54,383 nucleotides of DNA from Nocardia cerradoensis NBRC 101014 (GCF_000308535.1 NZ_BAFW01000027.1:1-54383), one strand, 5' to 3'; positions 34,522-43,169 are shown, counted from the stretch's first letter. Numbers and translations: made by a program. Notes: generated by a model not told the origin, from the letters alone.

Positions 34522-35994
34522 ATGGCCGAGATGCTGAAGTCCCACGATCCACGCACCGGCGAGCTCATCGGCGAATATCCGATCCTGGACGCGGCCGCGG
34601 TCACCGAGGTCGTGCGCGCCGCTCGATCGGCCGAGACCTGGTGGGCGGCAATCGGATTCGCCGGGCGCAAGCGCTGGCTGCTGGAATGGAAGCGCAGTAT
34701 CGCCCGCAATGCCGGCGAACTGGCCGAACTGATCTGCACCGAATCGGGTAAGCCGCGCGTCGACGCCGCGATCGAGATCATGCTCGCCGTGGAACATCTG
34801 AACTGGGCCGCGCGCAACGCCGAAAAGCTCTTGGGGCGAAGCAAACTCGCCTCGACCTGGCTCACCCGCAACCAGCGGGCTTCGGTGGGGTATCTGCCGC
34901 TGGGCGTGGTCGGGGTGCTCGGCTCGCCGAACAACCCGGTCTTCACCCCGATGGGCTCGATCGCGTACGCGATGGCCGCCGGCAACGCGGTGGTGTTCAA
35001 GCCCAGCGAGCTCACCCCGGGTGTCGGTATCTGGCTGGCCGACAGCTGGGCCGCACTGGCGCCGAACAAGCCTGTCCTGCAGGTGATCACCGGAACCAGC
35101 GCGACCAGTGCCGAGCTGTGCCGCGCCCGGGTCGACAAGATCGCCTACGCCGGCTCCGAGGCCGGTGCGCGCGAGGTGATCGAACTGTGCGCGCCCACGC
35201 TGACGCCCGTCGTGGTGGAGAAGGCCGGTAAAGGCACGATGATCGTGCATGTCGACGCCAAACTCGACACCGCGGCCGAAGCGGCGGTGTTCGGCGCCAT
35301 GTCCAACGCGGGGCAGAGCCCGGCCGGTATCCAGCGGGCCTACGTCGCGGACTCGGTGTACGAACCGTTCCTGGAAAGGGTCGTCGCCCGGGCGCGTTCG
35401 CTACGGCCCGGTGGCGATCGCAAGGCCTCCTACGGTCCGATGATCATGGATTCCCAGGTCGAGGTGGTCCGCCGGCAGGTCAAGGATGCGATCGCGCGCG
35501 GCGGCCGGGCCGTGGTGGGCGGCCTGGAATCGATCCGCGAACCGTATATCGAGCCGATCGTGCTGACCGATGTGCCCGAGGACAGCCAGGCGATCACCGC
35601 GGAGGCGGTCGGGCCGGTGCTGATCGTGAATCGGGTGGCGAATATCGACGAGGCGATCGATCGCATCAACGCCGCCGATCAGGGCCTGGCCGTCTCGGTG
35701 TTCACCCGCGACGTGCGGGGTGTCGCCGACTTCGCCGAACGCATCAGAACCGGTGTGGTGACGGTGAATTCGACCATGGCCTACGCCGCCAACCCGGCCC
35801 TGCCCTTCGGCGGGGTCGGCGAGTACGGGCAGGGGCATACGCACGGCGAGGCCGGATTGCGCGAATTCAGCCGCACCCTGGCGATCGCGGAGAAGCGCTA
35901 CCGGGCGCCGGTGGATCTGTCGAGTTTCGACCGGCACCCGCGCCACCTGCGGTTGACGCGGGCGATCTTCCGGATCCGCCACAGCAGGTTCTAG
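34522..35994 (+). CDS. Aldehyde dehydrogenase family protein lacking the catalytic cysteine
   Basis: 490 residues from ATG 34522 (GAGAGG at 34509-34514). The fold is clear: the NAD-binding region with GSPNNPVFTPMG and FKPSE, the VEKAGKG segment equivalent to ELGGK with its Glu, and the C-terminal LPFGGVGEYGQGHTHG. The catalytic loop, however, reads NAGQSPAG where active enzymes read GQxC; Pro267 occupies the cysteine position, with Ser266 next to it. The closest family by overall pattern is the succinate-semialdehyde dehydrogenase/GabD2 group. Without the Cys it cannot form the thiohemiacetal, so it may be a pseudoenzyme, a reductase-like variant or a binding protein. Confidence 0.88.
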   Translation: MAEMLKSHDPRTGELIGEYPILDAAAVTEVVRAARSAETWWAAIGFAGRKRWLLEWKRSIARNAGELAELICTESGKPRVDAAIEIMLAVEHLNWAARNAEKLLGRSKLASTWLTRNQRASVGYLPLGVVGVLGSPNNPVFTPMGSIAYAMAAGNAVVFKPSELTPGVGIWLADSWAALAPNKPVLQVITGTSATSAELCRARVDKIAYAGSEAGAREVIELCAPTLTPVVVEKAGKGTMIVHVDAKLDTAAEAAVFGAMSNAGQSPAGIQRAYVADSVYEPFLERVVARARSLRPGGDRKASYGPMIMDSQVEVVRRQVKDAIARGGRAVVGGLESIREPYIEPIVLTDVPEDSQAITAEAVGPVLIVNRVANIDEAIDRINAADQGLAVSVFTRDVRGVADFAERIRTGVVTVNSTMAYAANPALPFGGVGEYGQGHTHGEAGLREFSRTLAIAEKRYRAPVDLSSFDRHPRHLRLTRAIFRIRHSRF

Positions 35995-36005
35995 CCACAG
36001 CCGGA

Positions 36006-36027
36006 GGTGCCGGCCACAGCCGGCACC
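36006..36027. terminator. Hairpin at the ALDH/TetR convergent junction
   Basis: GGTGCCGG-CCACAG-CCGGCACC forms an 8-bp perfect stem with a 6-base loop in the 43 bases between two convergent genes. Likely a bidirectional terminator without a U tract. Confidence 0.5.
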
Positions 36028-36037
36028 AGCGCGCCCG

Positions 36038-37297
36038 CTACGCCTCGAGCTGTTCGCCCTCTGTCGCTTCGGGCGCTGAATTCCAGCCCAGCAGAACCGC
36101 TTCCATCAACGCGCAGACCCGGGCCACATGTTCCGGCCGATTCTCGAAGCGCACACGCCGCCCGACGTCGACGACCTGCGCGATGGCCGCATGGACGCGG
36201 CAGCGTGCCTCGGCCGGGTCGTCGTCGAGCAGATGCGCCCATTCGAGCACGTTCTGCCGCTGCACCGAACGCAGCTTCTGCTGTTCGGCCGCGGGCAGAT
36301 TCGAGAATTCGGCGAAGTAGACCGGCAGGATCTCCGGCGTCGAGAAGGTCAGCCGCGCGAACCGCGCCGCGATGCGCAACGCGGCATCGGAGCGGCTGGT
36401 CGCCTCCGCCAGCGCCTCGGAATTGGCGATCGCGACGCGCTCCCCGGTGCGGTGGAACGCGGCGGCCAGCAGATCGGATTTACTCGCGAAGTAGCGGTAG
36501 ACGCTGGAGGCGTTGATGCCGACCGCCGCGCCGATCTCCTCGATACTGGCCTCGTGATAGCCCTGGCGGCCGAAGATGCGGATCGCCTCGGTGAGCAGCT
36601 GTTCGCGTTTGGAGCTCAGCGGCAGCCCGCGCACCGGCGCTCCGGTGGCCGCGGGGTCGGGCAGCGGCGGCAGCTCGGTGTGCAGGAGCGACCAGGACAT
36701 ATCGAGGATCAGATCGGTGAGCCGCGCGTTGGACAGGGCGGTGCGGTGGGCGGTGATGCTGCCGATCACGCCCAGCATGCCGGTCGCGATCAGCTCCACG
36801 TCGGCGGGCGATGCCTCCGGCCGCAGCGCGGCGACCGCGGATTCGATCAGATCCTGCAGTTCGTCGTAGATCACGCGGATGCGCGCGCGGTCCTCGCGCT
36901 CGAGGTAGCGGCGCTCCCAGCGGTACAACCCGCCCTCGCGGCGCACATCGATGGTGTGCTCGGCCAGCGCGCGGATCAGCGCGGTGAGTCGCGATTTCGG
37001 ATCGAGTCCGGGTTCGTCGGCGGCCTCGGCGGCGTCGAGCAGTTGCTGGGCGCCGGCCTCGGCGGCGGCCACCAGCAGGGCGTACTTGTTGGCGAAGTGG
37101 CGGTACAGCGCCGGTCCCGAGATGCCCACCTCGGCGGCGATCTCGTCCACGCCGACCGGGTGATAGCCGCGTTCACTGAAGGCGCGGGCCGCGACCCGCA
37201 CGATCTGTGCCTTGCGATTCTTCGGCCGACGCCGGGTCGTCGGGGTGGTACCCGGTCGCGCGGATGCGAGCCCGGCCTCGCTGCGATCCGCGACCAT
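36038..37297 (-). CDS. TetR family regulator with two complete TetR DNA-binding domains
   Basis: 419 residues from ATG 37297, preceded by AAGGAGAGG. Two TetR units are fused. The first HTH (about 27-75) contains GVDEIAAEVGISGPALYRHFANK, cited here by its ends GVDEIAAEVG and YRHFANK, with its ligand domain to about 215. The second HTH (about 225-280) has IEEIGAAVGINASSVYRYF with a second ligand domain. Most TetR proteins are half this size and dimerise; this one may bind as a pseudo-dimer. It is divergent from an enoyl-CoA hydratase/isomerase gene with GTTAAC-type repeats between them, so acyl-CoA metabolism is the probable target. Confidence 0.92.
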   Translation of the reverse strand: MVADRSEAGLASARPGTTPTTRRRPKNRKAQIVRVAARAFSERGYHPVGVDEIAAEVGISGPALYRHFANKYALLVAAAEAGAQQLLDAAEAADEPGLDPKSRLTALIRALAEHTIDVRREGGLYRWERRYLEREDRARIRVIYDELQDLIESAVAALRPEASPADVELIATGMLGVIGSITAHRTALSNARLTDLILDMSWSLLHTELPPLPDPAATGAPVRGLPLSSKREQLLTEAIRIFGRQGYHEASIEEIGAAVGINASSVYRYFASKSDLLAAAFHRTGERVAIANSEALAEATSRSDAALRIAARFARLTFSTPEILPVYFAEFSNLPAAEQQKLRSVQRQNVLEWAHLLDDDPAEARCRVHAAIAQVVDVGRRVRFENRPEHVARVCALMEAVLLGWNSAPEATEGEQLEA

Positions 37298-37340
37298 ACA
37301 CCTCTCCTTCTGCGTGTCGGCTCGTCGTCGCCGCCGATTG

Positions 37341-37395
37341 GTTGACAGCGCCGGACAAGTCAACATAAGTTAACCACAATTCGCAAAGTTAACCA
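37341..37395. promoter_or_regulatory. Operator region of the TetR/enoyl-CoA hydratase divergent pair
   Basis: Two identical copies of AAGTTAACCA (37367-37376 and 37386-37395) are spaced 19 bases, and the hexamer GTTAAC is itself palindromic. Just upstream, GTTGAC (37341-37346) and GTCAAC (37359-37364) form a further inverted repeat. The cluster sits between divergent start codons. It may be bound cooperatively by the two-HTH TetR protein. Confidence 0.6.
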
Positions 37396-37442
37396 TCATT
37401 CTCGTCTCGTCGCCACCGGCGGCGGCCCACCTGGGAGTAACC

Positions 37443-38237
37443 ATGAGCGATCACGACCACACGCCCGGCCTCACCATCGTGCGGGACGATCGCGTTTTGC
37501 GGGTGACCATCGACAATCCCGGTCGCAAGAACGCGCTCAGCTACGACGCGATGATCGCTCTCGGCGACACCCTGGGAAACGTGACCGCGGATCCGTCGAT
37601 TCGCGTGGTCGTGCTGACCGGGGCGGGCGGTGATTTCTGCACCGGCGCCGATCTGGCCGCGGCGGCCGCCGAGAAGGAGCGGGGCATCACCCCCGAGATG
37701 ACCATGGACGGCGCGAACCGGATGATCCGTTCGATCATCGACGCGCCGGTGCCGGTGATCGCGCGGGTACGCGGGGCCGCCGCGGGAATCGGTGTGGCGC
37801 TGGCACTTTCCGCCGATTTCACCTATGCGAGCGAGGAGGCCTATCTGTTGCAGGCCTTCATCAACATCGGCCTGATGCCCGACGGTGGCGCCGCCGCGCT
37901 GGTCGCCGCCGCATCCGGGCGGGCGCTGGCCGCGGAGCTGGCGCTGCTCGGGGAGCGGCTGCCGGTCACCGAGGCCTATCGGCGCGGCCTGCTGGCCGGG
38001 GTCCTGTCCGTCGACGAACTCGATGCGAAGGTCGAAGCGGTCGCCGCCAAACTCGCCCACGGCCCGCGCCGCGCCCTCGAACTCACCAAACGCACCCTCA
38101 ACCGGGCCGCCCTGGCGTCGTTGGACGAGGCGCTCGCCGCCGAGAAGGCCGGGCAGGCGGAGTTGCTGCGCGGCCCCGATTTCGCCGAGGGCGCCGCCGC
38201 GATGCTCGGCAAGCGCACAGCGGTGTTCGCGCACTAG
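37443..38237 (+). CDS. Enoyl-CoA hydratase/isomerase family protein
   Basis: 264-residue crotonase-fold protein; GGGAG precedes ATG 37443. The oxyanion-hole segments are present: ALSYD near residue 32, GAGGDFCTGADL (about 60-70) and GAAAGIGVALALSADF (about 112-127). The two glutamates of classical hydratases appear to be replaced (GIGVALAL instead of GxxELAM, and INIGLMPDGG instead of PEIxLGxxPG). The PDGG form is common in isomerase-like crotonases, so a double-bond isomerase or another acyl-CoA reaction is as likely as hydration. It is controlled, by context, by the divergent TetR protein. Confidence 0.9.
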   Translation: MSDHDHTPGLTIVRDDRVLRVTIDNPGRKNALSYDAMIALGDTLGNVTADPSIRVVVLTGAGGDFCTGADLAAAAAEKERGITPEMTMDGANRMIRSIIDAPVPVIARVRGAAAGIGVALALSADFTYASEEAYLLQAFINIGLMPDGGAAALVAAASGRALAAELALLGERLPVTEAYRRGLLAGVLSVDELDAKVEAVAAKLAHGPRRALELTKRTLNRAALASLDEALAAEKAGQAELLRGPDFAEGAAAMLGKRTAVFAH

Positions 38238-38349
38238 GAGACCGCAACTCCCGCCGGGAACGCTGCGCCGCAGTATGTTTCGGCGGCCGAGCTGTGGGGG
38301 ACGTGTTCGGGCGGGCCGCGCTCGCCGGCGCTGTGTCCGGGTGCGGCCG

Positions 38350-39597
38350 TCAGCCGCCCACGCTGTCGTCCTCCGGGAACGCCGGGTCGAGCGTGGCGTC
38401 CAGCACCGGGTCCGACGTCGCCGCCGGATACTCGTAGCCCACCCAGCGGTTGCGATTCGCCCAGCCGACCAGATCGAATCGCCAGCGGAACGGCCAGGTC
38501 CGCGACACCGTCATGAACAGCACCGCCCCGAGCGCCGCGTAGTCGTCGTGCGCCGACAGCAGCGCCCGCTGCTGGCGCGGGGAGGCGGTGAAGAAGGCCT
38601 CGAACATCGAGATCGATTGCGCGGTCGTCAGCCGCCCCAAGCCGTAGACGCCGCGCATCCGCATCCAATACACCAGCCGCGCCTGCCACGGCCACAGCGC
38701 CGCGACCGGGTCGGCGCCCGAGCGCACCGCGTCGACCAGCGTGTCGACCAGCGCGAACGAATCGGCGACGCTGTAGCCGGTGCACGGATGCATCATGCCG
38801 CCGCGGGAGCCGAACGGCACCGGATCGTTGCCGCGCGACGACCGGCGCATCGACGGGGGCGGCTGATCCAGCGGATAGTGCGCGGCCTCGGACGGTTCGT
38901 CACCGCGCAGCCGGACGCCGTGCGTGGCGAGCCGATGCAGGGCGCGCCGGCGCAGTTCGTGCTGCGGCATGCCGCCGCGCAGGCCGAGACTGGTCTCCTC
39001 GAAGATCACCGTGCCGTCGCCGAGCGGGACGGCGTACAGGAACGAGGGCGGCTCGTCCGGGCCGGCGCCGTTCTCGTCGCGCCAATCCAGCAGCAGCCCT
39101 TCGCCGTCGGCGATCATCGGTGCCGCCCGGTCGGCGTCGACGAAGATGCCGTGCGCGCTGGCGGTGCGCCGCGACCCGGGCGAAGCCAGCCCGCGGGTGT
39201 CCACCACCGTGGTGGCCGTGACCGTGCTGCCGTCCTGCAAGCCGACGCGATGAGCGTCGACGGAGGTAGCGCGACCAGTCAGGACGGTGGCATCGTCTAG
39301 AGGAAGCGCGTCGCGTAGCCCGGGCTTGGAGAGTACGCAGTACGGCCTGTCGATTCGATGCGGCGTCTGCGTCCAGACGGTGGGCGCCTCGATGCGCTGG
39401 GCGATCGCGCTGTGCGGCAGCCACGCGGGAAGTTCGTCGACCCAGCAGGAGAAGGTCGGCGGCCACAGCCGCTCGGGCCGCGGATCCACCGCCACGACGT
39501 CGAGCCCCGCCCGCATGGCGCGGTGTGCGACGGCACGGCCGGTCGGCCCGAGCCCGACCACGCACAGATCGGCTCGACGGACATCCTGCGCACTCAT
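38350..39597 (-). CDS. crtY: Lycopene beta-cyclase family FAD-dependent protein
   Basis: 415 residues from ATG 39597 (GGGAGA upstream). The N terminus has the FAD dinucleotide motif VVGLGPTGRAVAHRA, followed by family blocks FSCWVDELPAWL, RPYCVLSKPGLRDAL and FEETSL, and HPCTGYSVADSF in the C-terminal half. This matches the CrtY/CrtL lycopene cyclases that close beta-ionone rings in carotenoid synthesis. No other carotenoid gene lies in the window. It is convergent with the enoyl-CoA hydratase, with about 112 bases between that contain no convincing terminator. Confidence 0.88.
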   Translation of the reverse strand: MSAQDVRRADLCVVGLGPTGRAVAHRAMRAGLDVVAVDPRPERLWPPTFSCWVDELPAWLPHSAIAQRIEAPTVWTQTPHRIDRPYCVLSKPGLRDALPLDDATVLTGRATSVDAHRVGLQDGSTVTATTVVDTRGLASPGSRRTASAHGIFVDADRAAPMIADGEGLLLDWRDENGAGPDEPPSFLYAVPLGDGTVIFEETSLGLRGGMPQHELRRRALHRLATHGVRLRGDEPSEAAHYPLDQPPPSMRRSSRGNDPVPFGSRGGMMHPCTGYSVADSFALVDTLVDAVRSGADPVAALWPWQARLVYWMRMRGVYGLGRLTTAQSISMFEAFFTASPRQQRALLSAHDDYAALGAVLFMTVSRTWPFRWRFDLVGWANRNRWVGYEYPAATSDPVLDATLDPAFPEDDSVGG

Positions 39598-39770
39598 GGC
39601 TGCATTCTCCCAGCCCGGCCCCGCATCGCCGCGCGGGCCGTGGACGTTACGCCCCGAAAACTCGTGGCGTAGCAATTCGCGTCGTGAAATGCGTTGGGGC
39701 AGTTCATAACCTGAGACCACGGGCGCCGTCGGGGGGTGCTCGCGAATTGCTGGTGGCCAGGGAGAACGAG

Positions 39771-40829
39771 ATGCGAAGATATCGATACGAGGGGCGAATT
39801 CCGCGGCGCAGATTCAGGCCGCGAATCGGTCCGGTCATCGCCGCGGTGCTCGCGGCGAGTGCGCTGATGACGTACCCCGCCACCGGTTTCGCCGATCCGG
39901 TGCCGTCCGGATCGGGGGGAGGAGCGTCGGCGATCGTCGGGGTGCGCACCGACGACGCGCGGCATCAGACCGTCACGGTCCATTCGGCGTCGATGGCCAA
40001 GGACATCGAGGTACAGGTCCAGCGCGCCGCCGATCAGGCCACGCCGCGGCCGGTGCTGTATCTACTGCTGGGCGCGGGCGGCGGCATCGACGGCGCCACC
40101 TGGGCGAGTCGCACCGATGCGTTGAATTTCCTGGCGGACAAGAACGTCAACGTCGTGACGCCGATCGGCGGCCAGTTCAGTTATTACACCGACTGGAAAA
40201 ACGACGATCCCTTTCTCGGACGCAACAAATGGCGCACGTTCCTGACCGAGGAGCTGCCGCCCCTGCTCGATAAATTCCTGAATGCCAACGGTCGCAACGG
40301 TATAGCCGGATATTCGATGTCGGCGACCACAACATTGGCGTTGGCCGCCCTCACGCCCGGACTCTATTCCGCCGTCGGGTCCTACAGTGGCTGTGCGCAA
40401 ACCAGCGATCCGATGGGTCAGGAATTCGTGCGCCTCACGGTGAATACCTGGGGATGGTCGAATACCGACAACATGTGGGGCCCGACGGGCGATCCGGAAT
40501 GGGCGCGCAACGATCCCTACGTGCACGCGGAAGGATTGCGCGGCAAGGCGATCTATATCGCCAACGGCACCGGGCTGCCGGGTCCGTACGACACCTACGG
40601 CGGCAAGTACTCGCTGCCGGGAGCGTGGGGTTTCTCGAACCAGATCGTGATCGGCGGCATCATCGAGGCGGCCACCAACCTCTGCGCGCACAACATGCAG
40701 ACGCGATTGGATTCACTCGGCATTCCGGCCACCTACAATTTCCGGCCCACGGGTACCCACACCTGGGGTTATTGGCAGGACGACCTCGAGCAGTCGTGGC
40801 CGGTTCTCGCCGAAGGCCTGGGATTGTGA
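39771..40829 (+). CDS. Secreted antigen-85-like mycolyltransferase/esterase, paralogue 2
   Basis: 352 residues from ATG 39771 (GGGAGA upstream). An Arg-rich signal peptide ends near residue 42 (TGFA-DP). It aligns along its length with the protein at 26790: LGAGGGIDGATW, NVNVVTPIGG, DWKNDDPFLGRNKW and GTHTWGYW. The elbow is GYSMSA with Ser182, so the last Gly of GxSxxG is Ala, unlike paralogue 1. The role is probably mycoloyl transfer or hydrolysis in the outer envelope. It is divergent from crtY and followed by a secreted lipase gene on the same strand. Confidence 0.9.
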   Translation: MRRYRYEGRIPRRRFRPRIGPVIAAVLAASALMTYPATGFADPVPSGSGGGASAIVGVRTDDARHQTVTVHSASMAKDIEVQVQRAADQATPRPVLYLLLGAGGGIDGATWASRTDALNFLADKNVNVVTPIGGQFSYYTDWKNDDPFLGRNKWRTFLTEELPPLLDKFLNANGRNGIAGYSMSATTTLALAALTPGLYSAVGSYSGCAQTSDPMGQEFVRLTVNTWGWSNTDNMWGPTGDPEWARNDPYVHAEGLRGKAIYIANGTGLPGPYDTYGGKYSLPGAWGFSNQIVIGGIIEAATNLCAHNMQTRLDSLGIPATYNFRPTGTHTWGYWQDDLEQSWPVLAEGLGL

Positions 40830-40949
40830 TCGATATCTCGAACCGCAGCGGGCGAGATGAAAATGCCGCATCATCGCTCATTATTCGTGACAACGGGCGG
40901 CGGTCCGGGAGCCGGGAAATATCGCGCACTTCCCCTACCATGGGCTGCC

Positions 40950-41882
40950 ATGAGTAGGGTGCGGTTCTCGGCGACAGCCGTGTTCTTTTGCGCCTTGGTC
41001 GCCATAATTACGGGCCATGCGCCCGTGGTCGGCGCATATCCGCTGGAGGTTCCGCCATTGCCCGGCGCGAACGACTTCAGCTGCCGGCCGACGCCGGACA
41101 AACCCTATCCCGTGGTGCTGGCGCACGGTGCCGCCACCGACGCGCAGCGCAGTTTCGGAGCATTGGCGCCGGCGCTGCGCCGCGCGGGATATTGCGTATT
41201 CGCGGCCGATATCGGCCGGGTTCCGTTCCCGGCGCCGGGCACGAGCGGCGCCGCCGATCGGGGGTGGCCCGGCCTGGGCCCGGTGGCGGCGGCCCTGCAG
41301 GGAAATGTGATCTACGGCGTCGCGGACATCGCGTCCCAGACGACGGAGCTGAGCACCTTCGTCTCGACGGTCCGCAACGACACCGGCGCGGCCAAGGTGA
41401 TCATGGTCGGCCATTCCACCGGCGGCACCGAGATCCGCGAGCTGGTTCGGCGCCGCCCCGACGTGGTGGCGAGTGTGGTCACCGTCGGGACGCCGTACCG
41501 GGGATCCACTTTCGAGGGTCTGCCCAGCATGTTCCCGTTCTACGGGGCCCTGGGGATGGACGGGCAGCAGACCGCGGCTCAGGTCTTCGGGGCCGCCGGG
41601 GCCGAGCAGGTCCCGGGCGCCCCGACGCTGGCCGCGCTGAACGCCGGCGGCGAGACCCCGCCCGGCATCCGCTACACCGCGATCGCGAGCCGCACCGACG
41701 AGGTGATCACACCTCCCGAGACCGCGCTGCTGGCCGCGCCGCGGCCGGGAGACCGCAATTCCTGGGTGCAGGACGGCTGCCCGAACCTCGCGGTCGGCCA
41801 CGACGAGCTGTTGTCGGCCCCGCGCGTGATCGCCGACATCCTGGCCGCGGTCGCGGACGCGCCGCCGCCCCCGCCCTGCTGA
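40950..41882 (+). CDS. Secreted lipase/esterase (alpha/beta hydrolase)
   Basis: 310 residues from ATG 40950, the start that puts a signal peptide at the N terminus (MSRVRFSATAVFF, cleaved near GAYP). The fold resembles triacylglycerol lipase class 2: VVLAHGAA oxyanion segment, nucleophile elbow GHSTGG with Ser156, late His in VGHDELLSA. Four cysteines in the mature part suggest disulfides. It lies 120 bases behind mycolyltransferase paralogue 2 and could share its transcript. Substrate unknown, presumably an ester lipid outside the membrane. Confidence 0.87.
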   Translation: MSRVRFSATAVFFCALVAIITGHAPVVGAYPLEVPPLPGANDFSCRPTPDKPYPVVLAHGAATDAQRSFGALAPALRRAGYCVFAADIGRVPFPAPGTSGAADRGWPGLGPVAAALQGNVIYGVADIASQTTELSTFVSTVRNDTGAAKVIMVGHSTGGTEIRELVRRRPDVVASVVTVGTPYRGSTFEGLPSMFPFYGALGMDGQQTAAQVFGAAGAEQVPGAPTLAALNAGGETPPGIRYTAIASRTDEVITPPETALLAAPRPGDRNSWVQDGCPNLAVGHDELLSAPRVIADILAAVADAPPPPPC

Positions 41883-41906
41883 GGCGGCGCGGCCGGGCCG
41901 GATCGG

Positions 41907-42383
41907 CTACTTCGGTGTCACCCAGGTGGTGATGTCGGCGTGCACGACCTCGACACCGCGCTTGTCGTAGATCGACACGGGGACAACCACTTCCGTTCCC
42001 TCGGTGAGGGTGTCGAAGTCCGGGATCCGATCGAGTTTCGCGACCGCGCGCAGACCCGATTCGGCCTTGGCCAGGTACTGCACGTTCATCGCCTTGGGAA
42101 TCCAGCGGTGCGTGGTCGGCACCGTCGCCTCGCTCAGCATCCCCATCGCGACCTCGGCCAGATTGCAGGCCGCGATCGCGTGGAAGGTACCCAGATGATT
42201 GTGGATCCCGAACCATTTCGGCGCGGTGACCTCGCACAATCCCGGCTCCAGCCGCACCACGTTCGGGACCACGGTGCCGAAGTAGGGGACGCGGGCGATC
42301 ATGCCGACCGAGAACAGGGCATGTCCGAGGCGATTGTCGGGCAGCTTCTTCCAGCCGCGATACGTGGCGGTCTCTGTGCTCAT
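41907..42383 (-). CDS. DUF4442 hotdog-fold thioesterase-like protein
   Basis: 158 residues from ATG 42383 (MSTETATYRGW); ATG 42392, three codons upstream in the same frame, is equally possible because neither has a strong ribosome site. The hotdog fold is suggested by GIHNHLGTFHAIAACNLAE, quoted by its core HNHLGTFHA, which forms the long central helix. Related proteins bind or hydrolyse acyl-CoA. It is convergent with the lipase gene, 24 bases apart. A 16-bp palindrome abuts the start codon. Confidence 0.8.
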   Translation of the reverse strand: MSTETATYRGWKKLPDNRLGHALFSVGMIARVPYFGTVVPNVVRLEPGLCEVTAPKWFGIHNHLGTFHAIAACNLAEVAMGMLSEATVPTTHRWIPKAMNVQYLAKAESGLRAVAKLDRIPDFDTLTEGTEVVVPVSIYDKRGVEVVHADITTWVTPK

Positions 42384-42392
42384 GGCGAGCAT

Positions 42393-42408
42393 CTTACTCT
42401 GGAGTAAG
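42393..42408. promoter_or_regulatory. 16-bp palindrome abutting the thioesterase start
   Basis: CTTACTC-TG-GAGTAAG has perfect 7-bp arms and begins one base upstream of the alternative ATG at 42392. This is the position of an operator overlapping the transcription or translation start. AT content is high for the locus. The binding protein is unknown; TetR-type control of acyl-CoA genes is a reasonable guess. Confidence 0.5.
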
Positions 42409-42484
42409 TTCGACGCGCCGCGACCCGCTCCGGTACCGTCCGACCAGGACCGCGGCATGTCCGCGGGAGCGGACGACCCCCGAT

Positions 42485-42514
42485 TTGGAGTGGGTGGGGG
42501 GCCTCGGGCATACT
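42485..42514 (+). promoter_or_regulatory. Candidate S10 operon promoter
   Basis: TTGGAG (42485-42490) and CATACT (42509-42514), 18 bases apart, are the best -35/-10 pair upstream of rpsJ and point into the operon. The start would be near 42521. Confidence 0.45.
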
Positions 42515-42520
42515 GTTCGG

Positions 42521-42849
42521 GTTGCCTGCAGCGGTGGTGTGTGTCCATCGCCGGTAGGTGAGCAGGACCCACTGAGTATCGGCGTCGAGTCCGGCGCGGG
42601 TACGTCCGGGACGAAGTTCCGAGACCCACCAGGTGAAGTATGCCCGGGGTCGGAGAATGAGCGGAGAGGCGACACGCCCGACCGCGTGGACCGGAAGAAC
42701 CATGACAGATGAACAGCGGCGATGGATCGGGTGCGCCCCGGTCGTGATGGTGGCTGATGCGTCTTCGTGTGTTCGGGCTGTGCAAATGAGGGTGGTTCGG
42801 GAGCGAAAGCTCCTGGGTCACAACGTAAGCGGAGAAAAGGACACTCAGC
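42521..42849 (+). other. S10 operon 5' leader, non-coding
   Basis: About 330 bases lie between the candidate promoter and rpsJ, with no convincing gene on either strand. S10 operons often carry regulatory leaders (L4-mediated in enterobacteria). I did not identify a defined fold here by eye. Confidence 0.4.
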
Positions 42850-43155
42850 GTGGCGGGACAGAAGATCCGCATCAGGCTCAAGGCCTACGACCATGAGGCG
42901 ATCGATGCGTCTGCACGCAAGATCGTCGAGACGGTGACCCGCACCGGTGCCCGCGTCGTCGGGCCGGTGCCGTTGCCGACCGAGAAGAACGTGTATTGCG
43001 TCATCCGCTCGCCGCACAAGTACAAGGACTCGCGCGAGCACTTCGAGATGCGCACGCACAAGCGGCTGATCGACATCCTCGACCCGACGCCGAAGACGGT
43101 CGACGCGCTCATGCGCATCGATCTGCCGGCCAGCGTCGACGTCAACATTCAGTGA
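42850..43155 (+). CDS. rpsJ: 30S ribosomal protein S10
   Basis: 101 residues, normal length for S10. GTG 42850 gives the family N terminus [15 protein letters not shown]. The conserved centre [10 protein letters not shown] and the RTHKRLIDI segment near the C terminus are present. S10 is a 30S head protein that also acts in antitermination as NusE. It is the first gene of the operon, with purine-rich bases (AAAGGA) upstream of the start. Confidence 0.98.
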   Translation: MAGQKIRIRLKAYDHEAIDASARKIVETVTRTGARVVGPVPLPTEKNVYCVIRSPHKYKDSREHFEMRTHKRLIDILDPTPKTVDALMRIDLPASVDVNIQ

Positions 43156-43169
43156 CGGGGATTGCAGAT

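Noticed and set aside
42409..42849. Small ORFs upstream of rpsJ
   Set aside because: No ribosome sites or family resemblance, and they overlap one another on both strands. The interval is better explained as promoter and leader.
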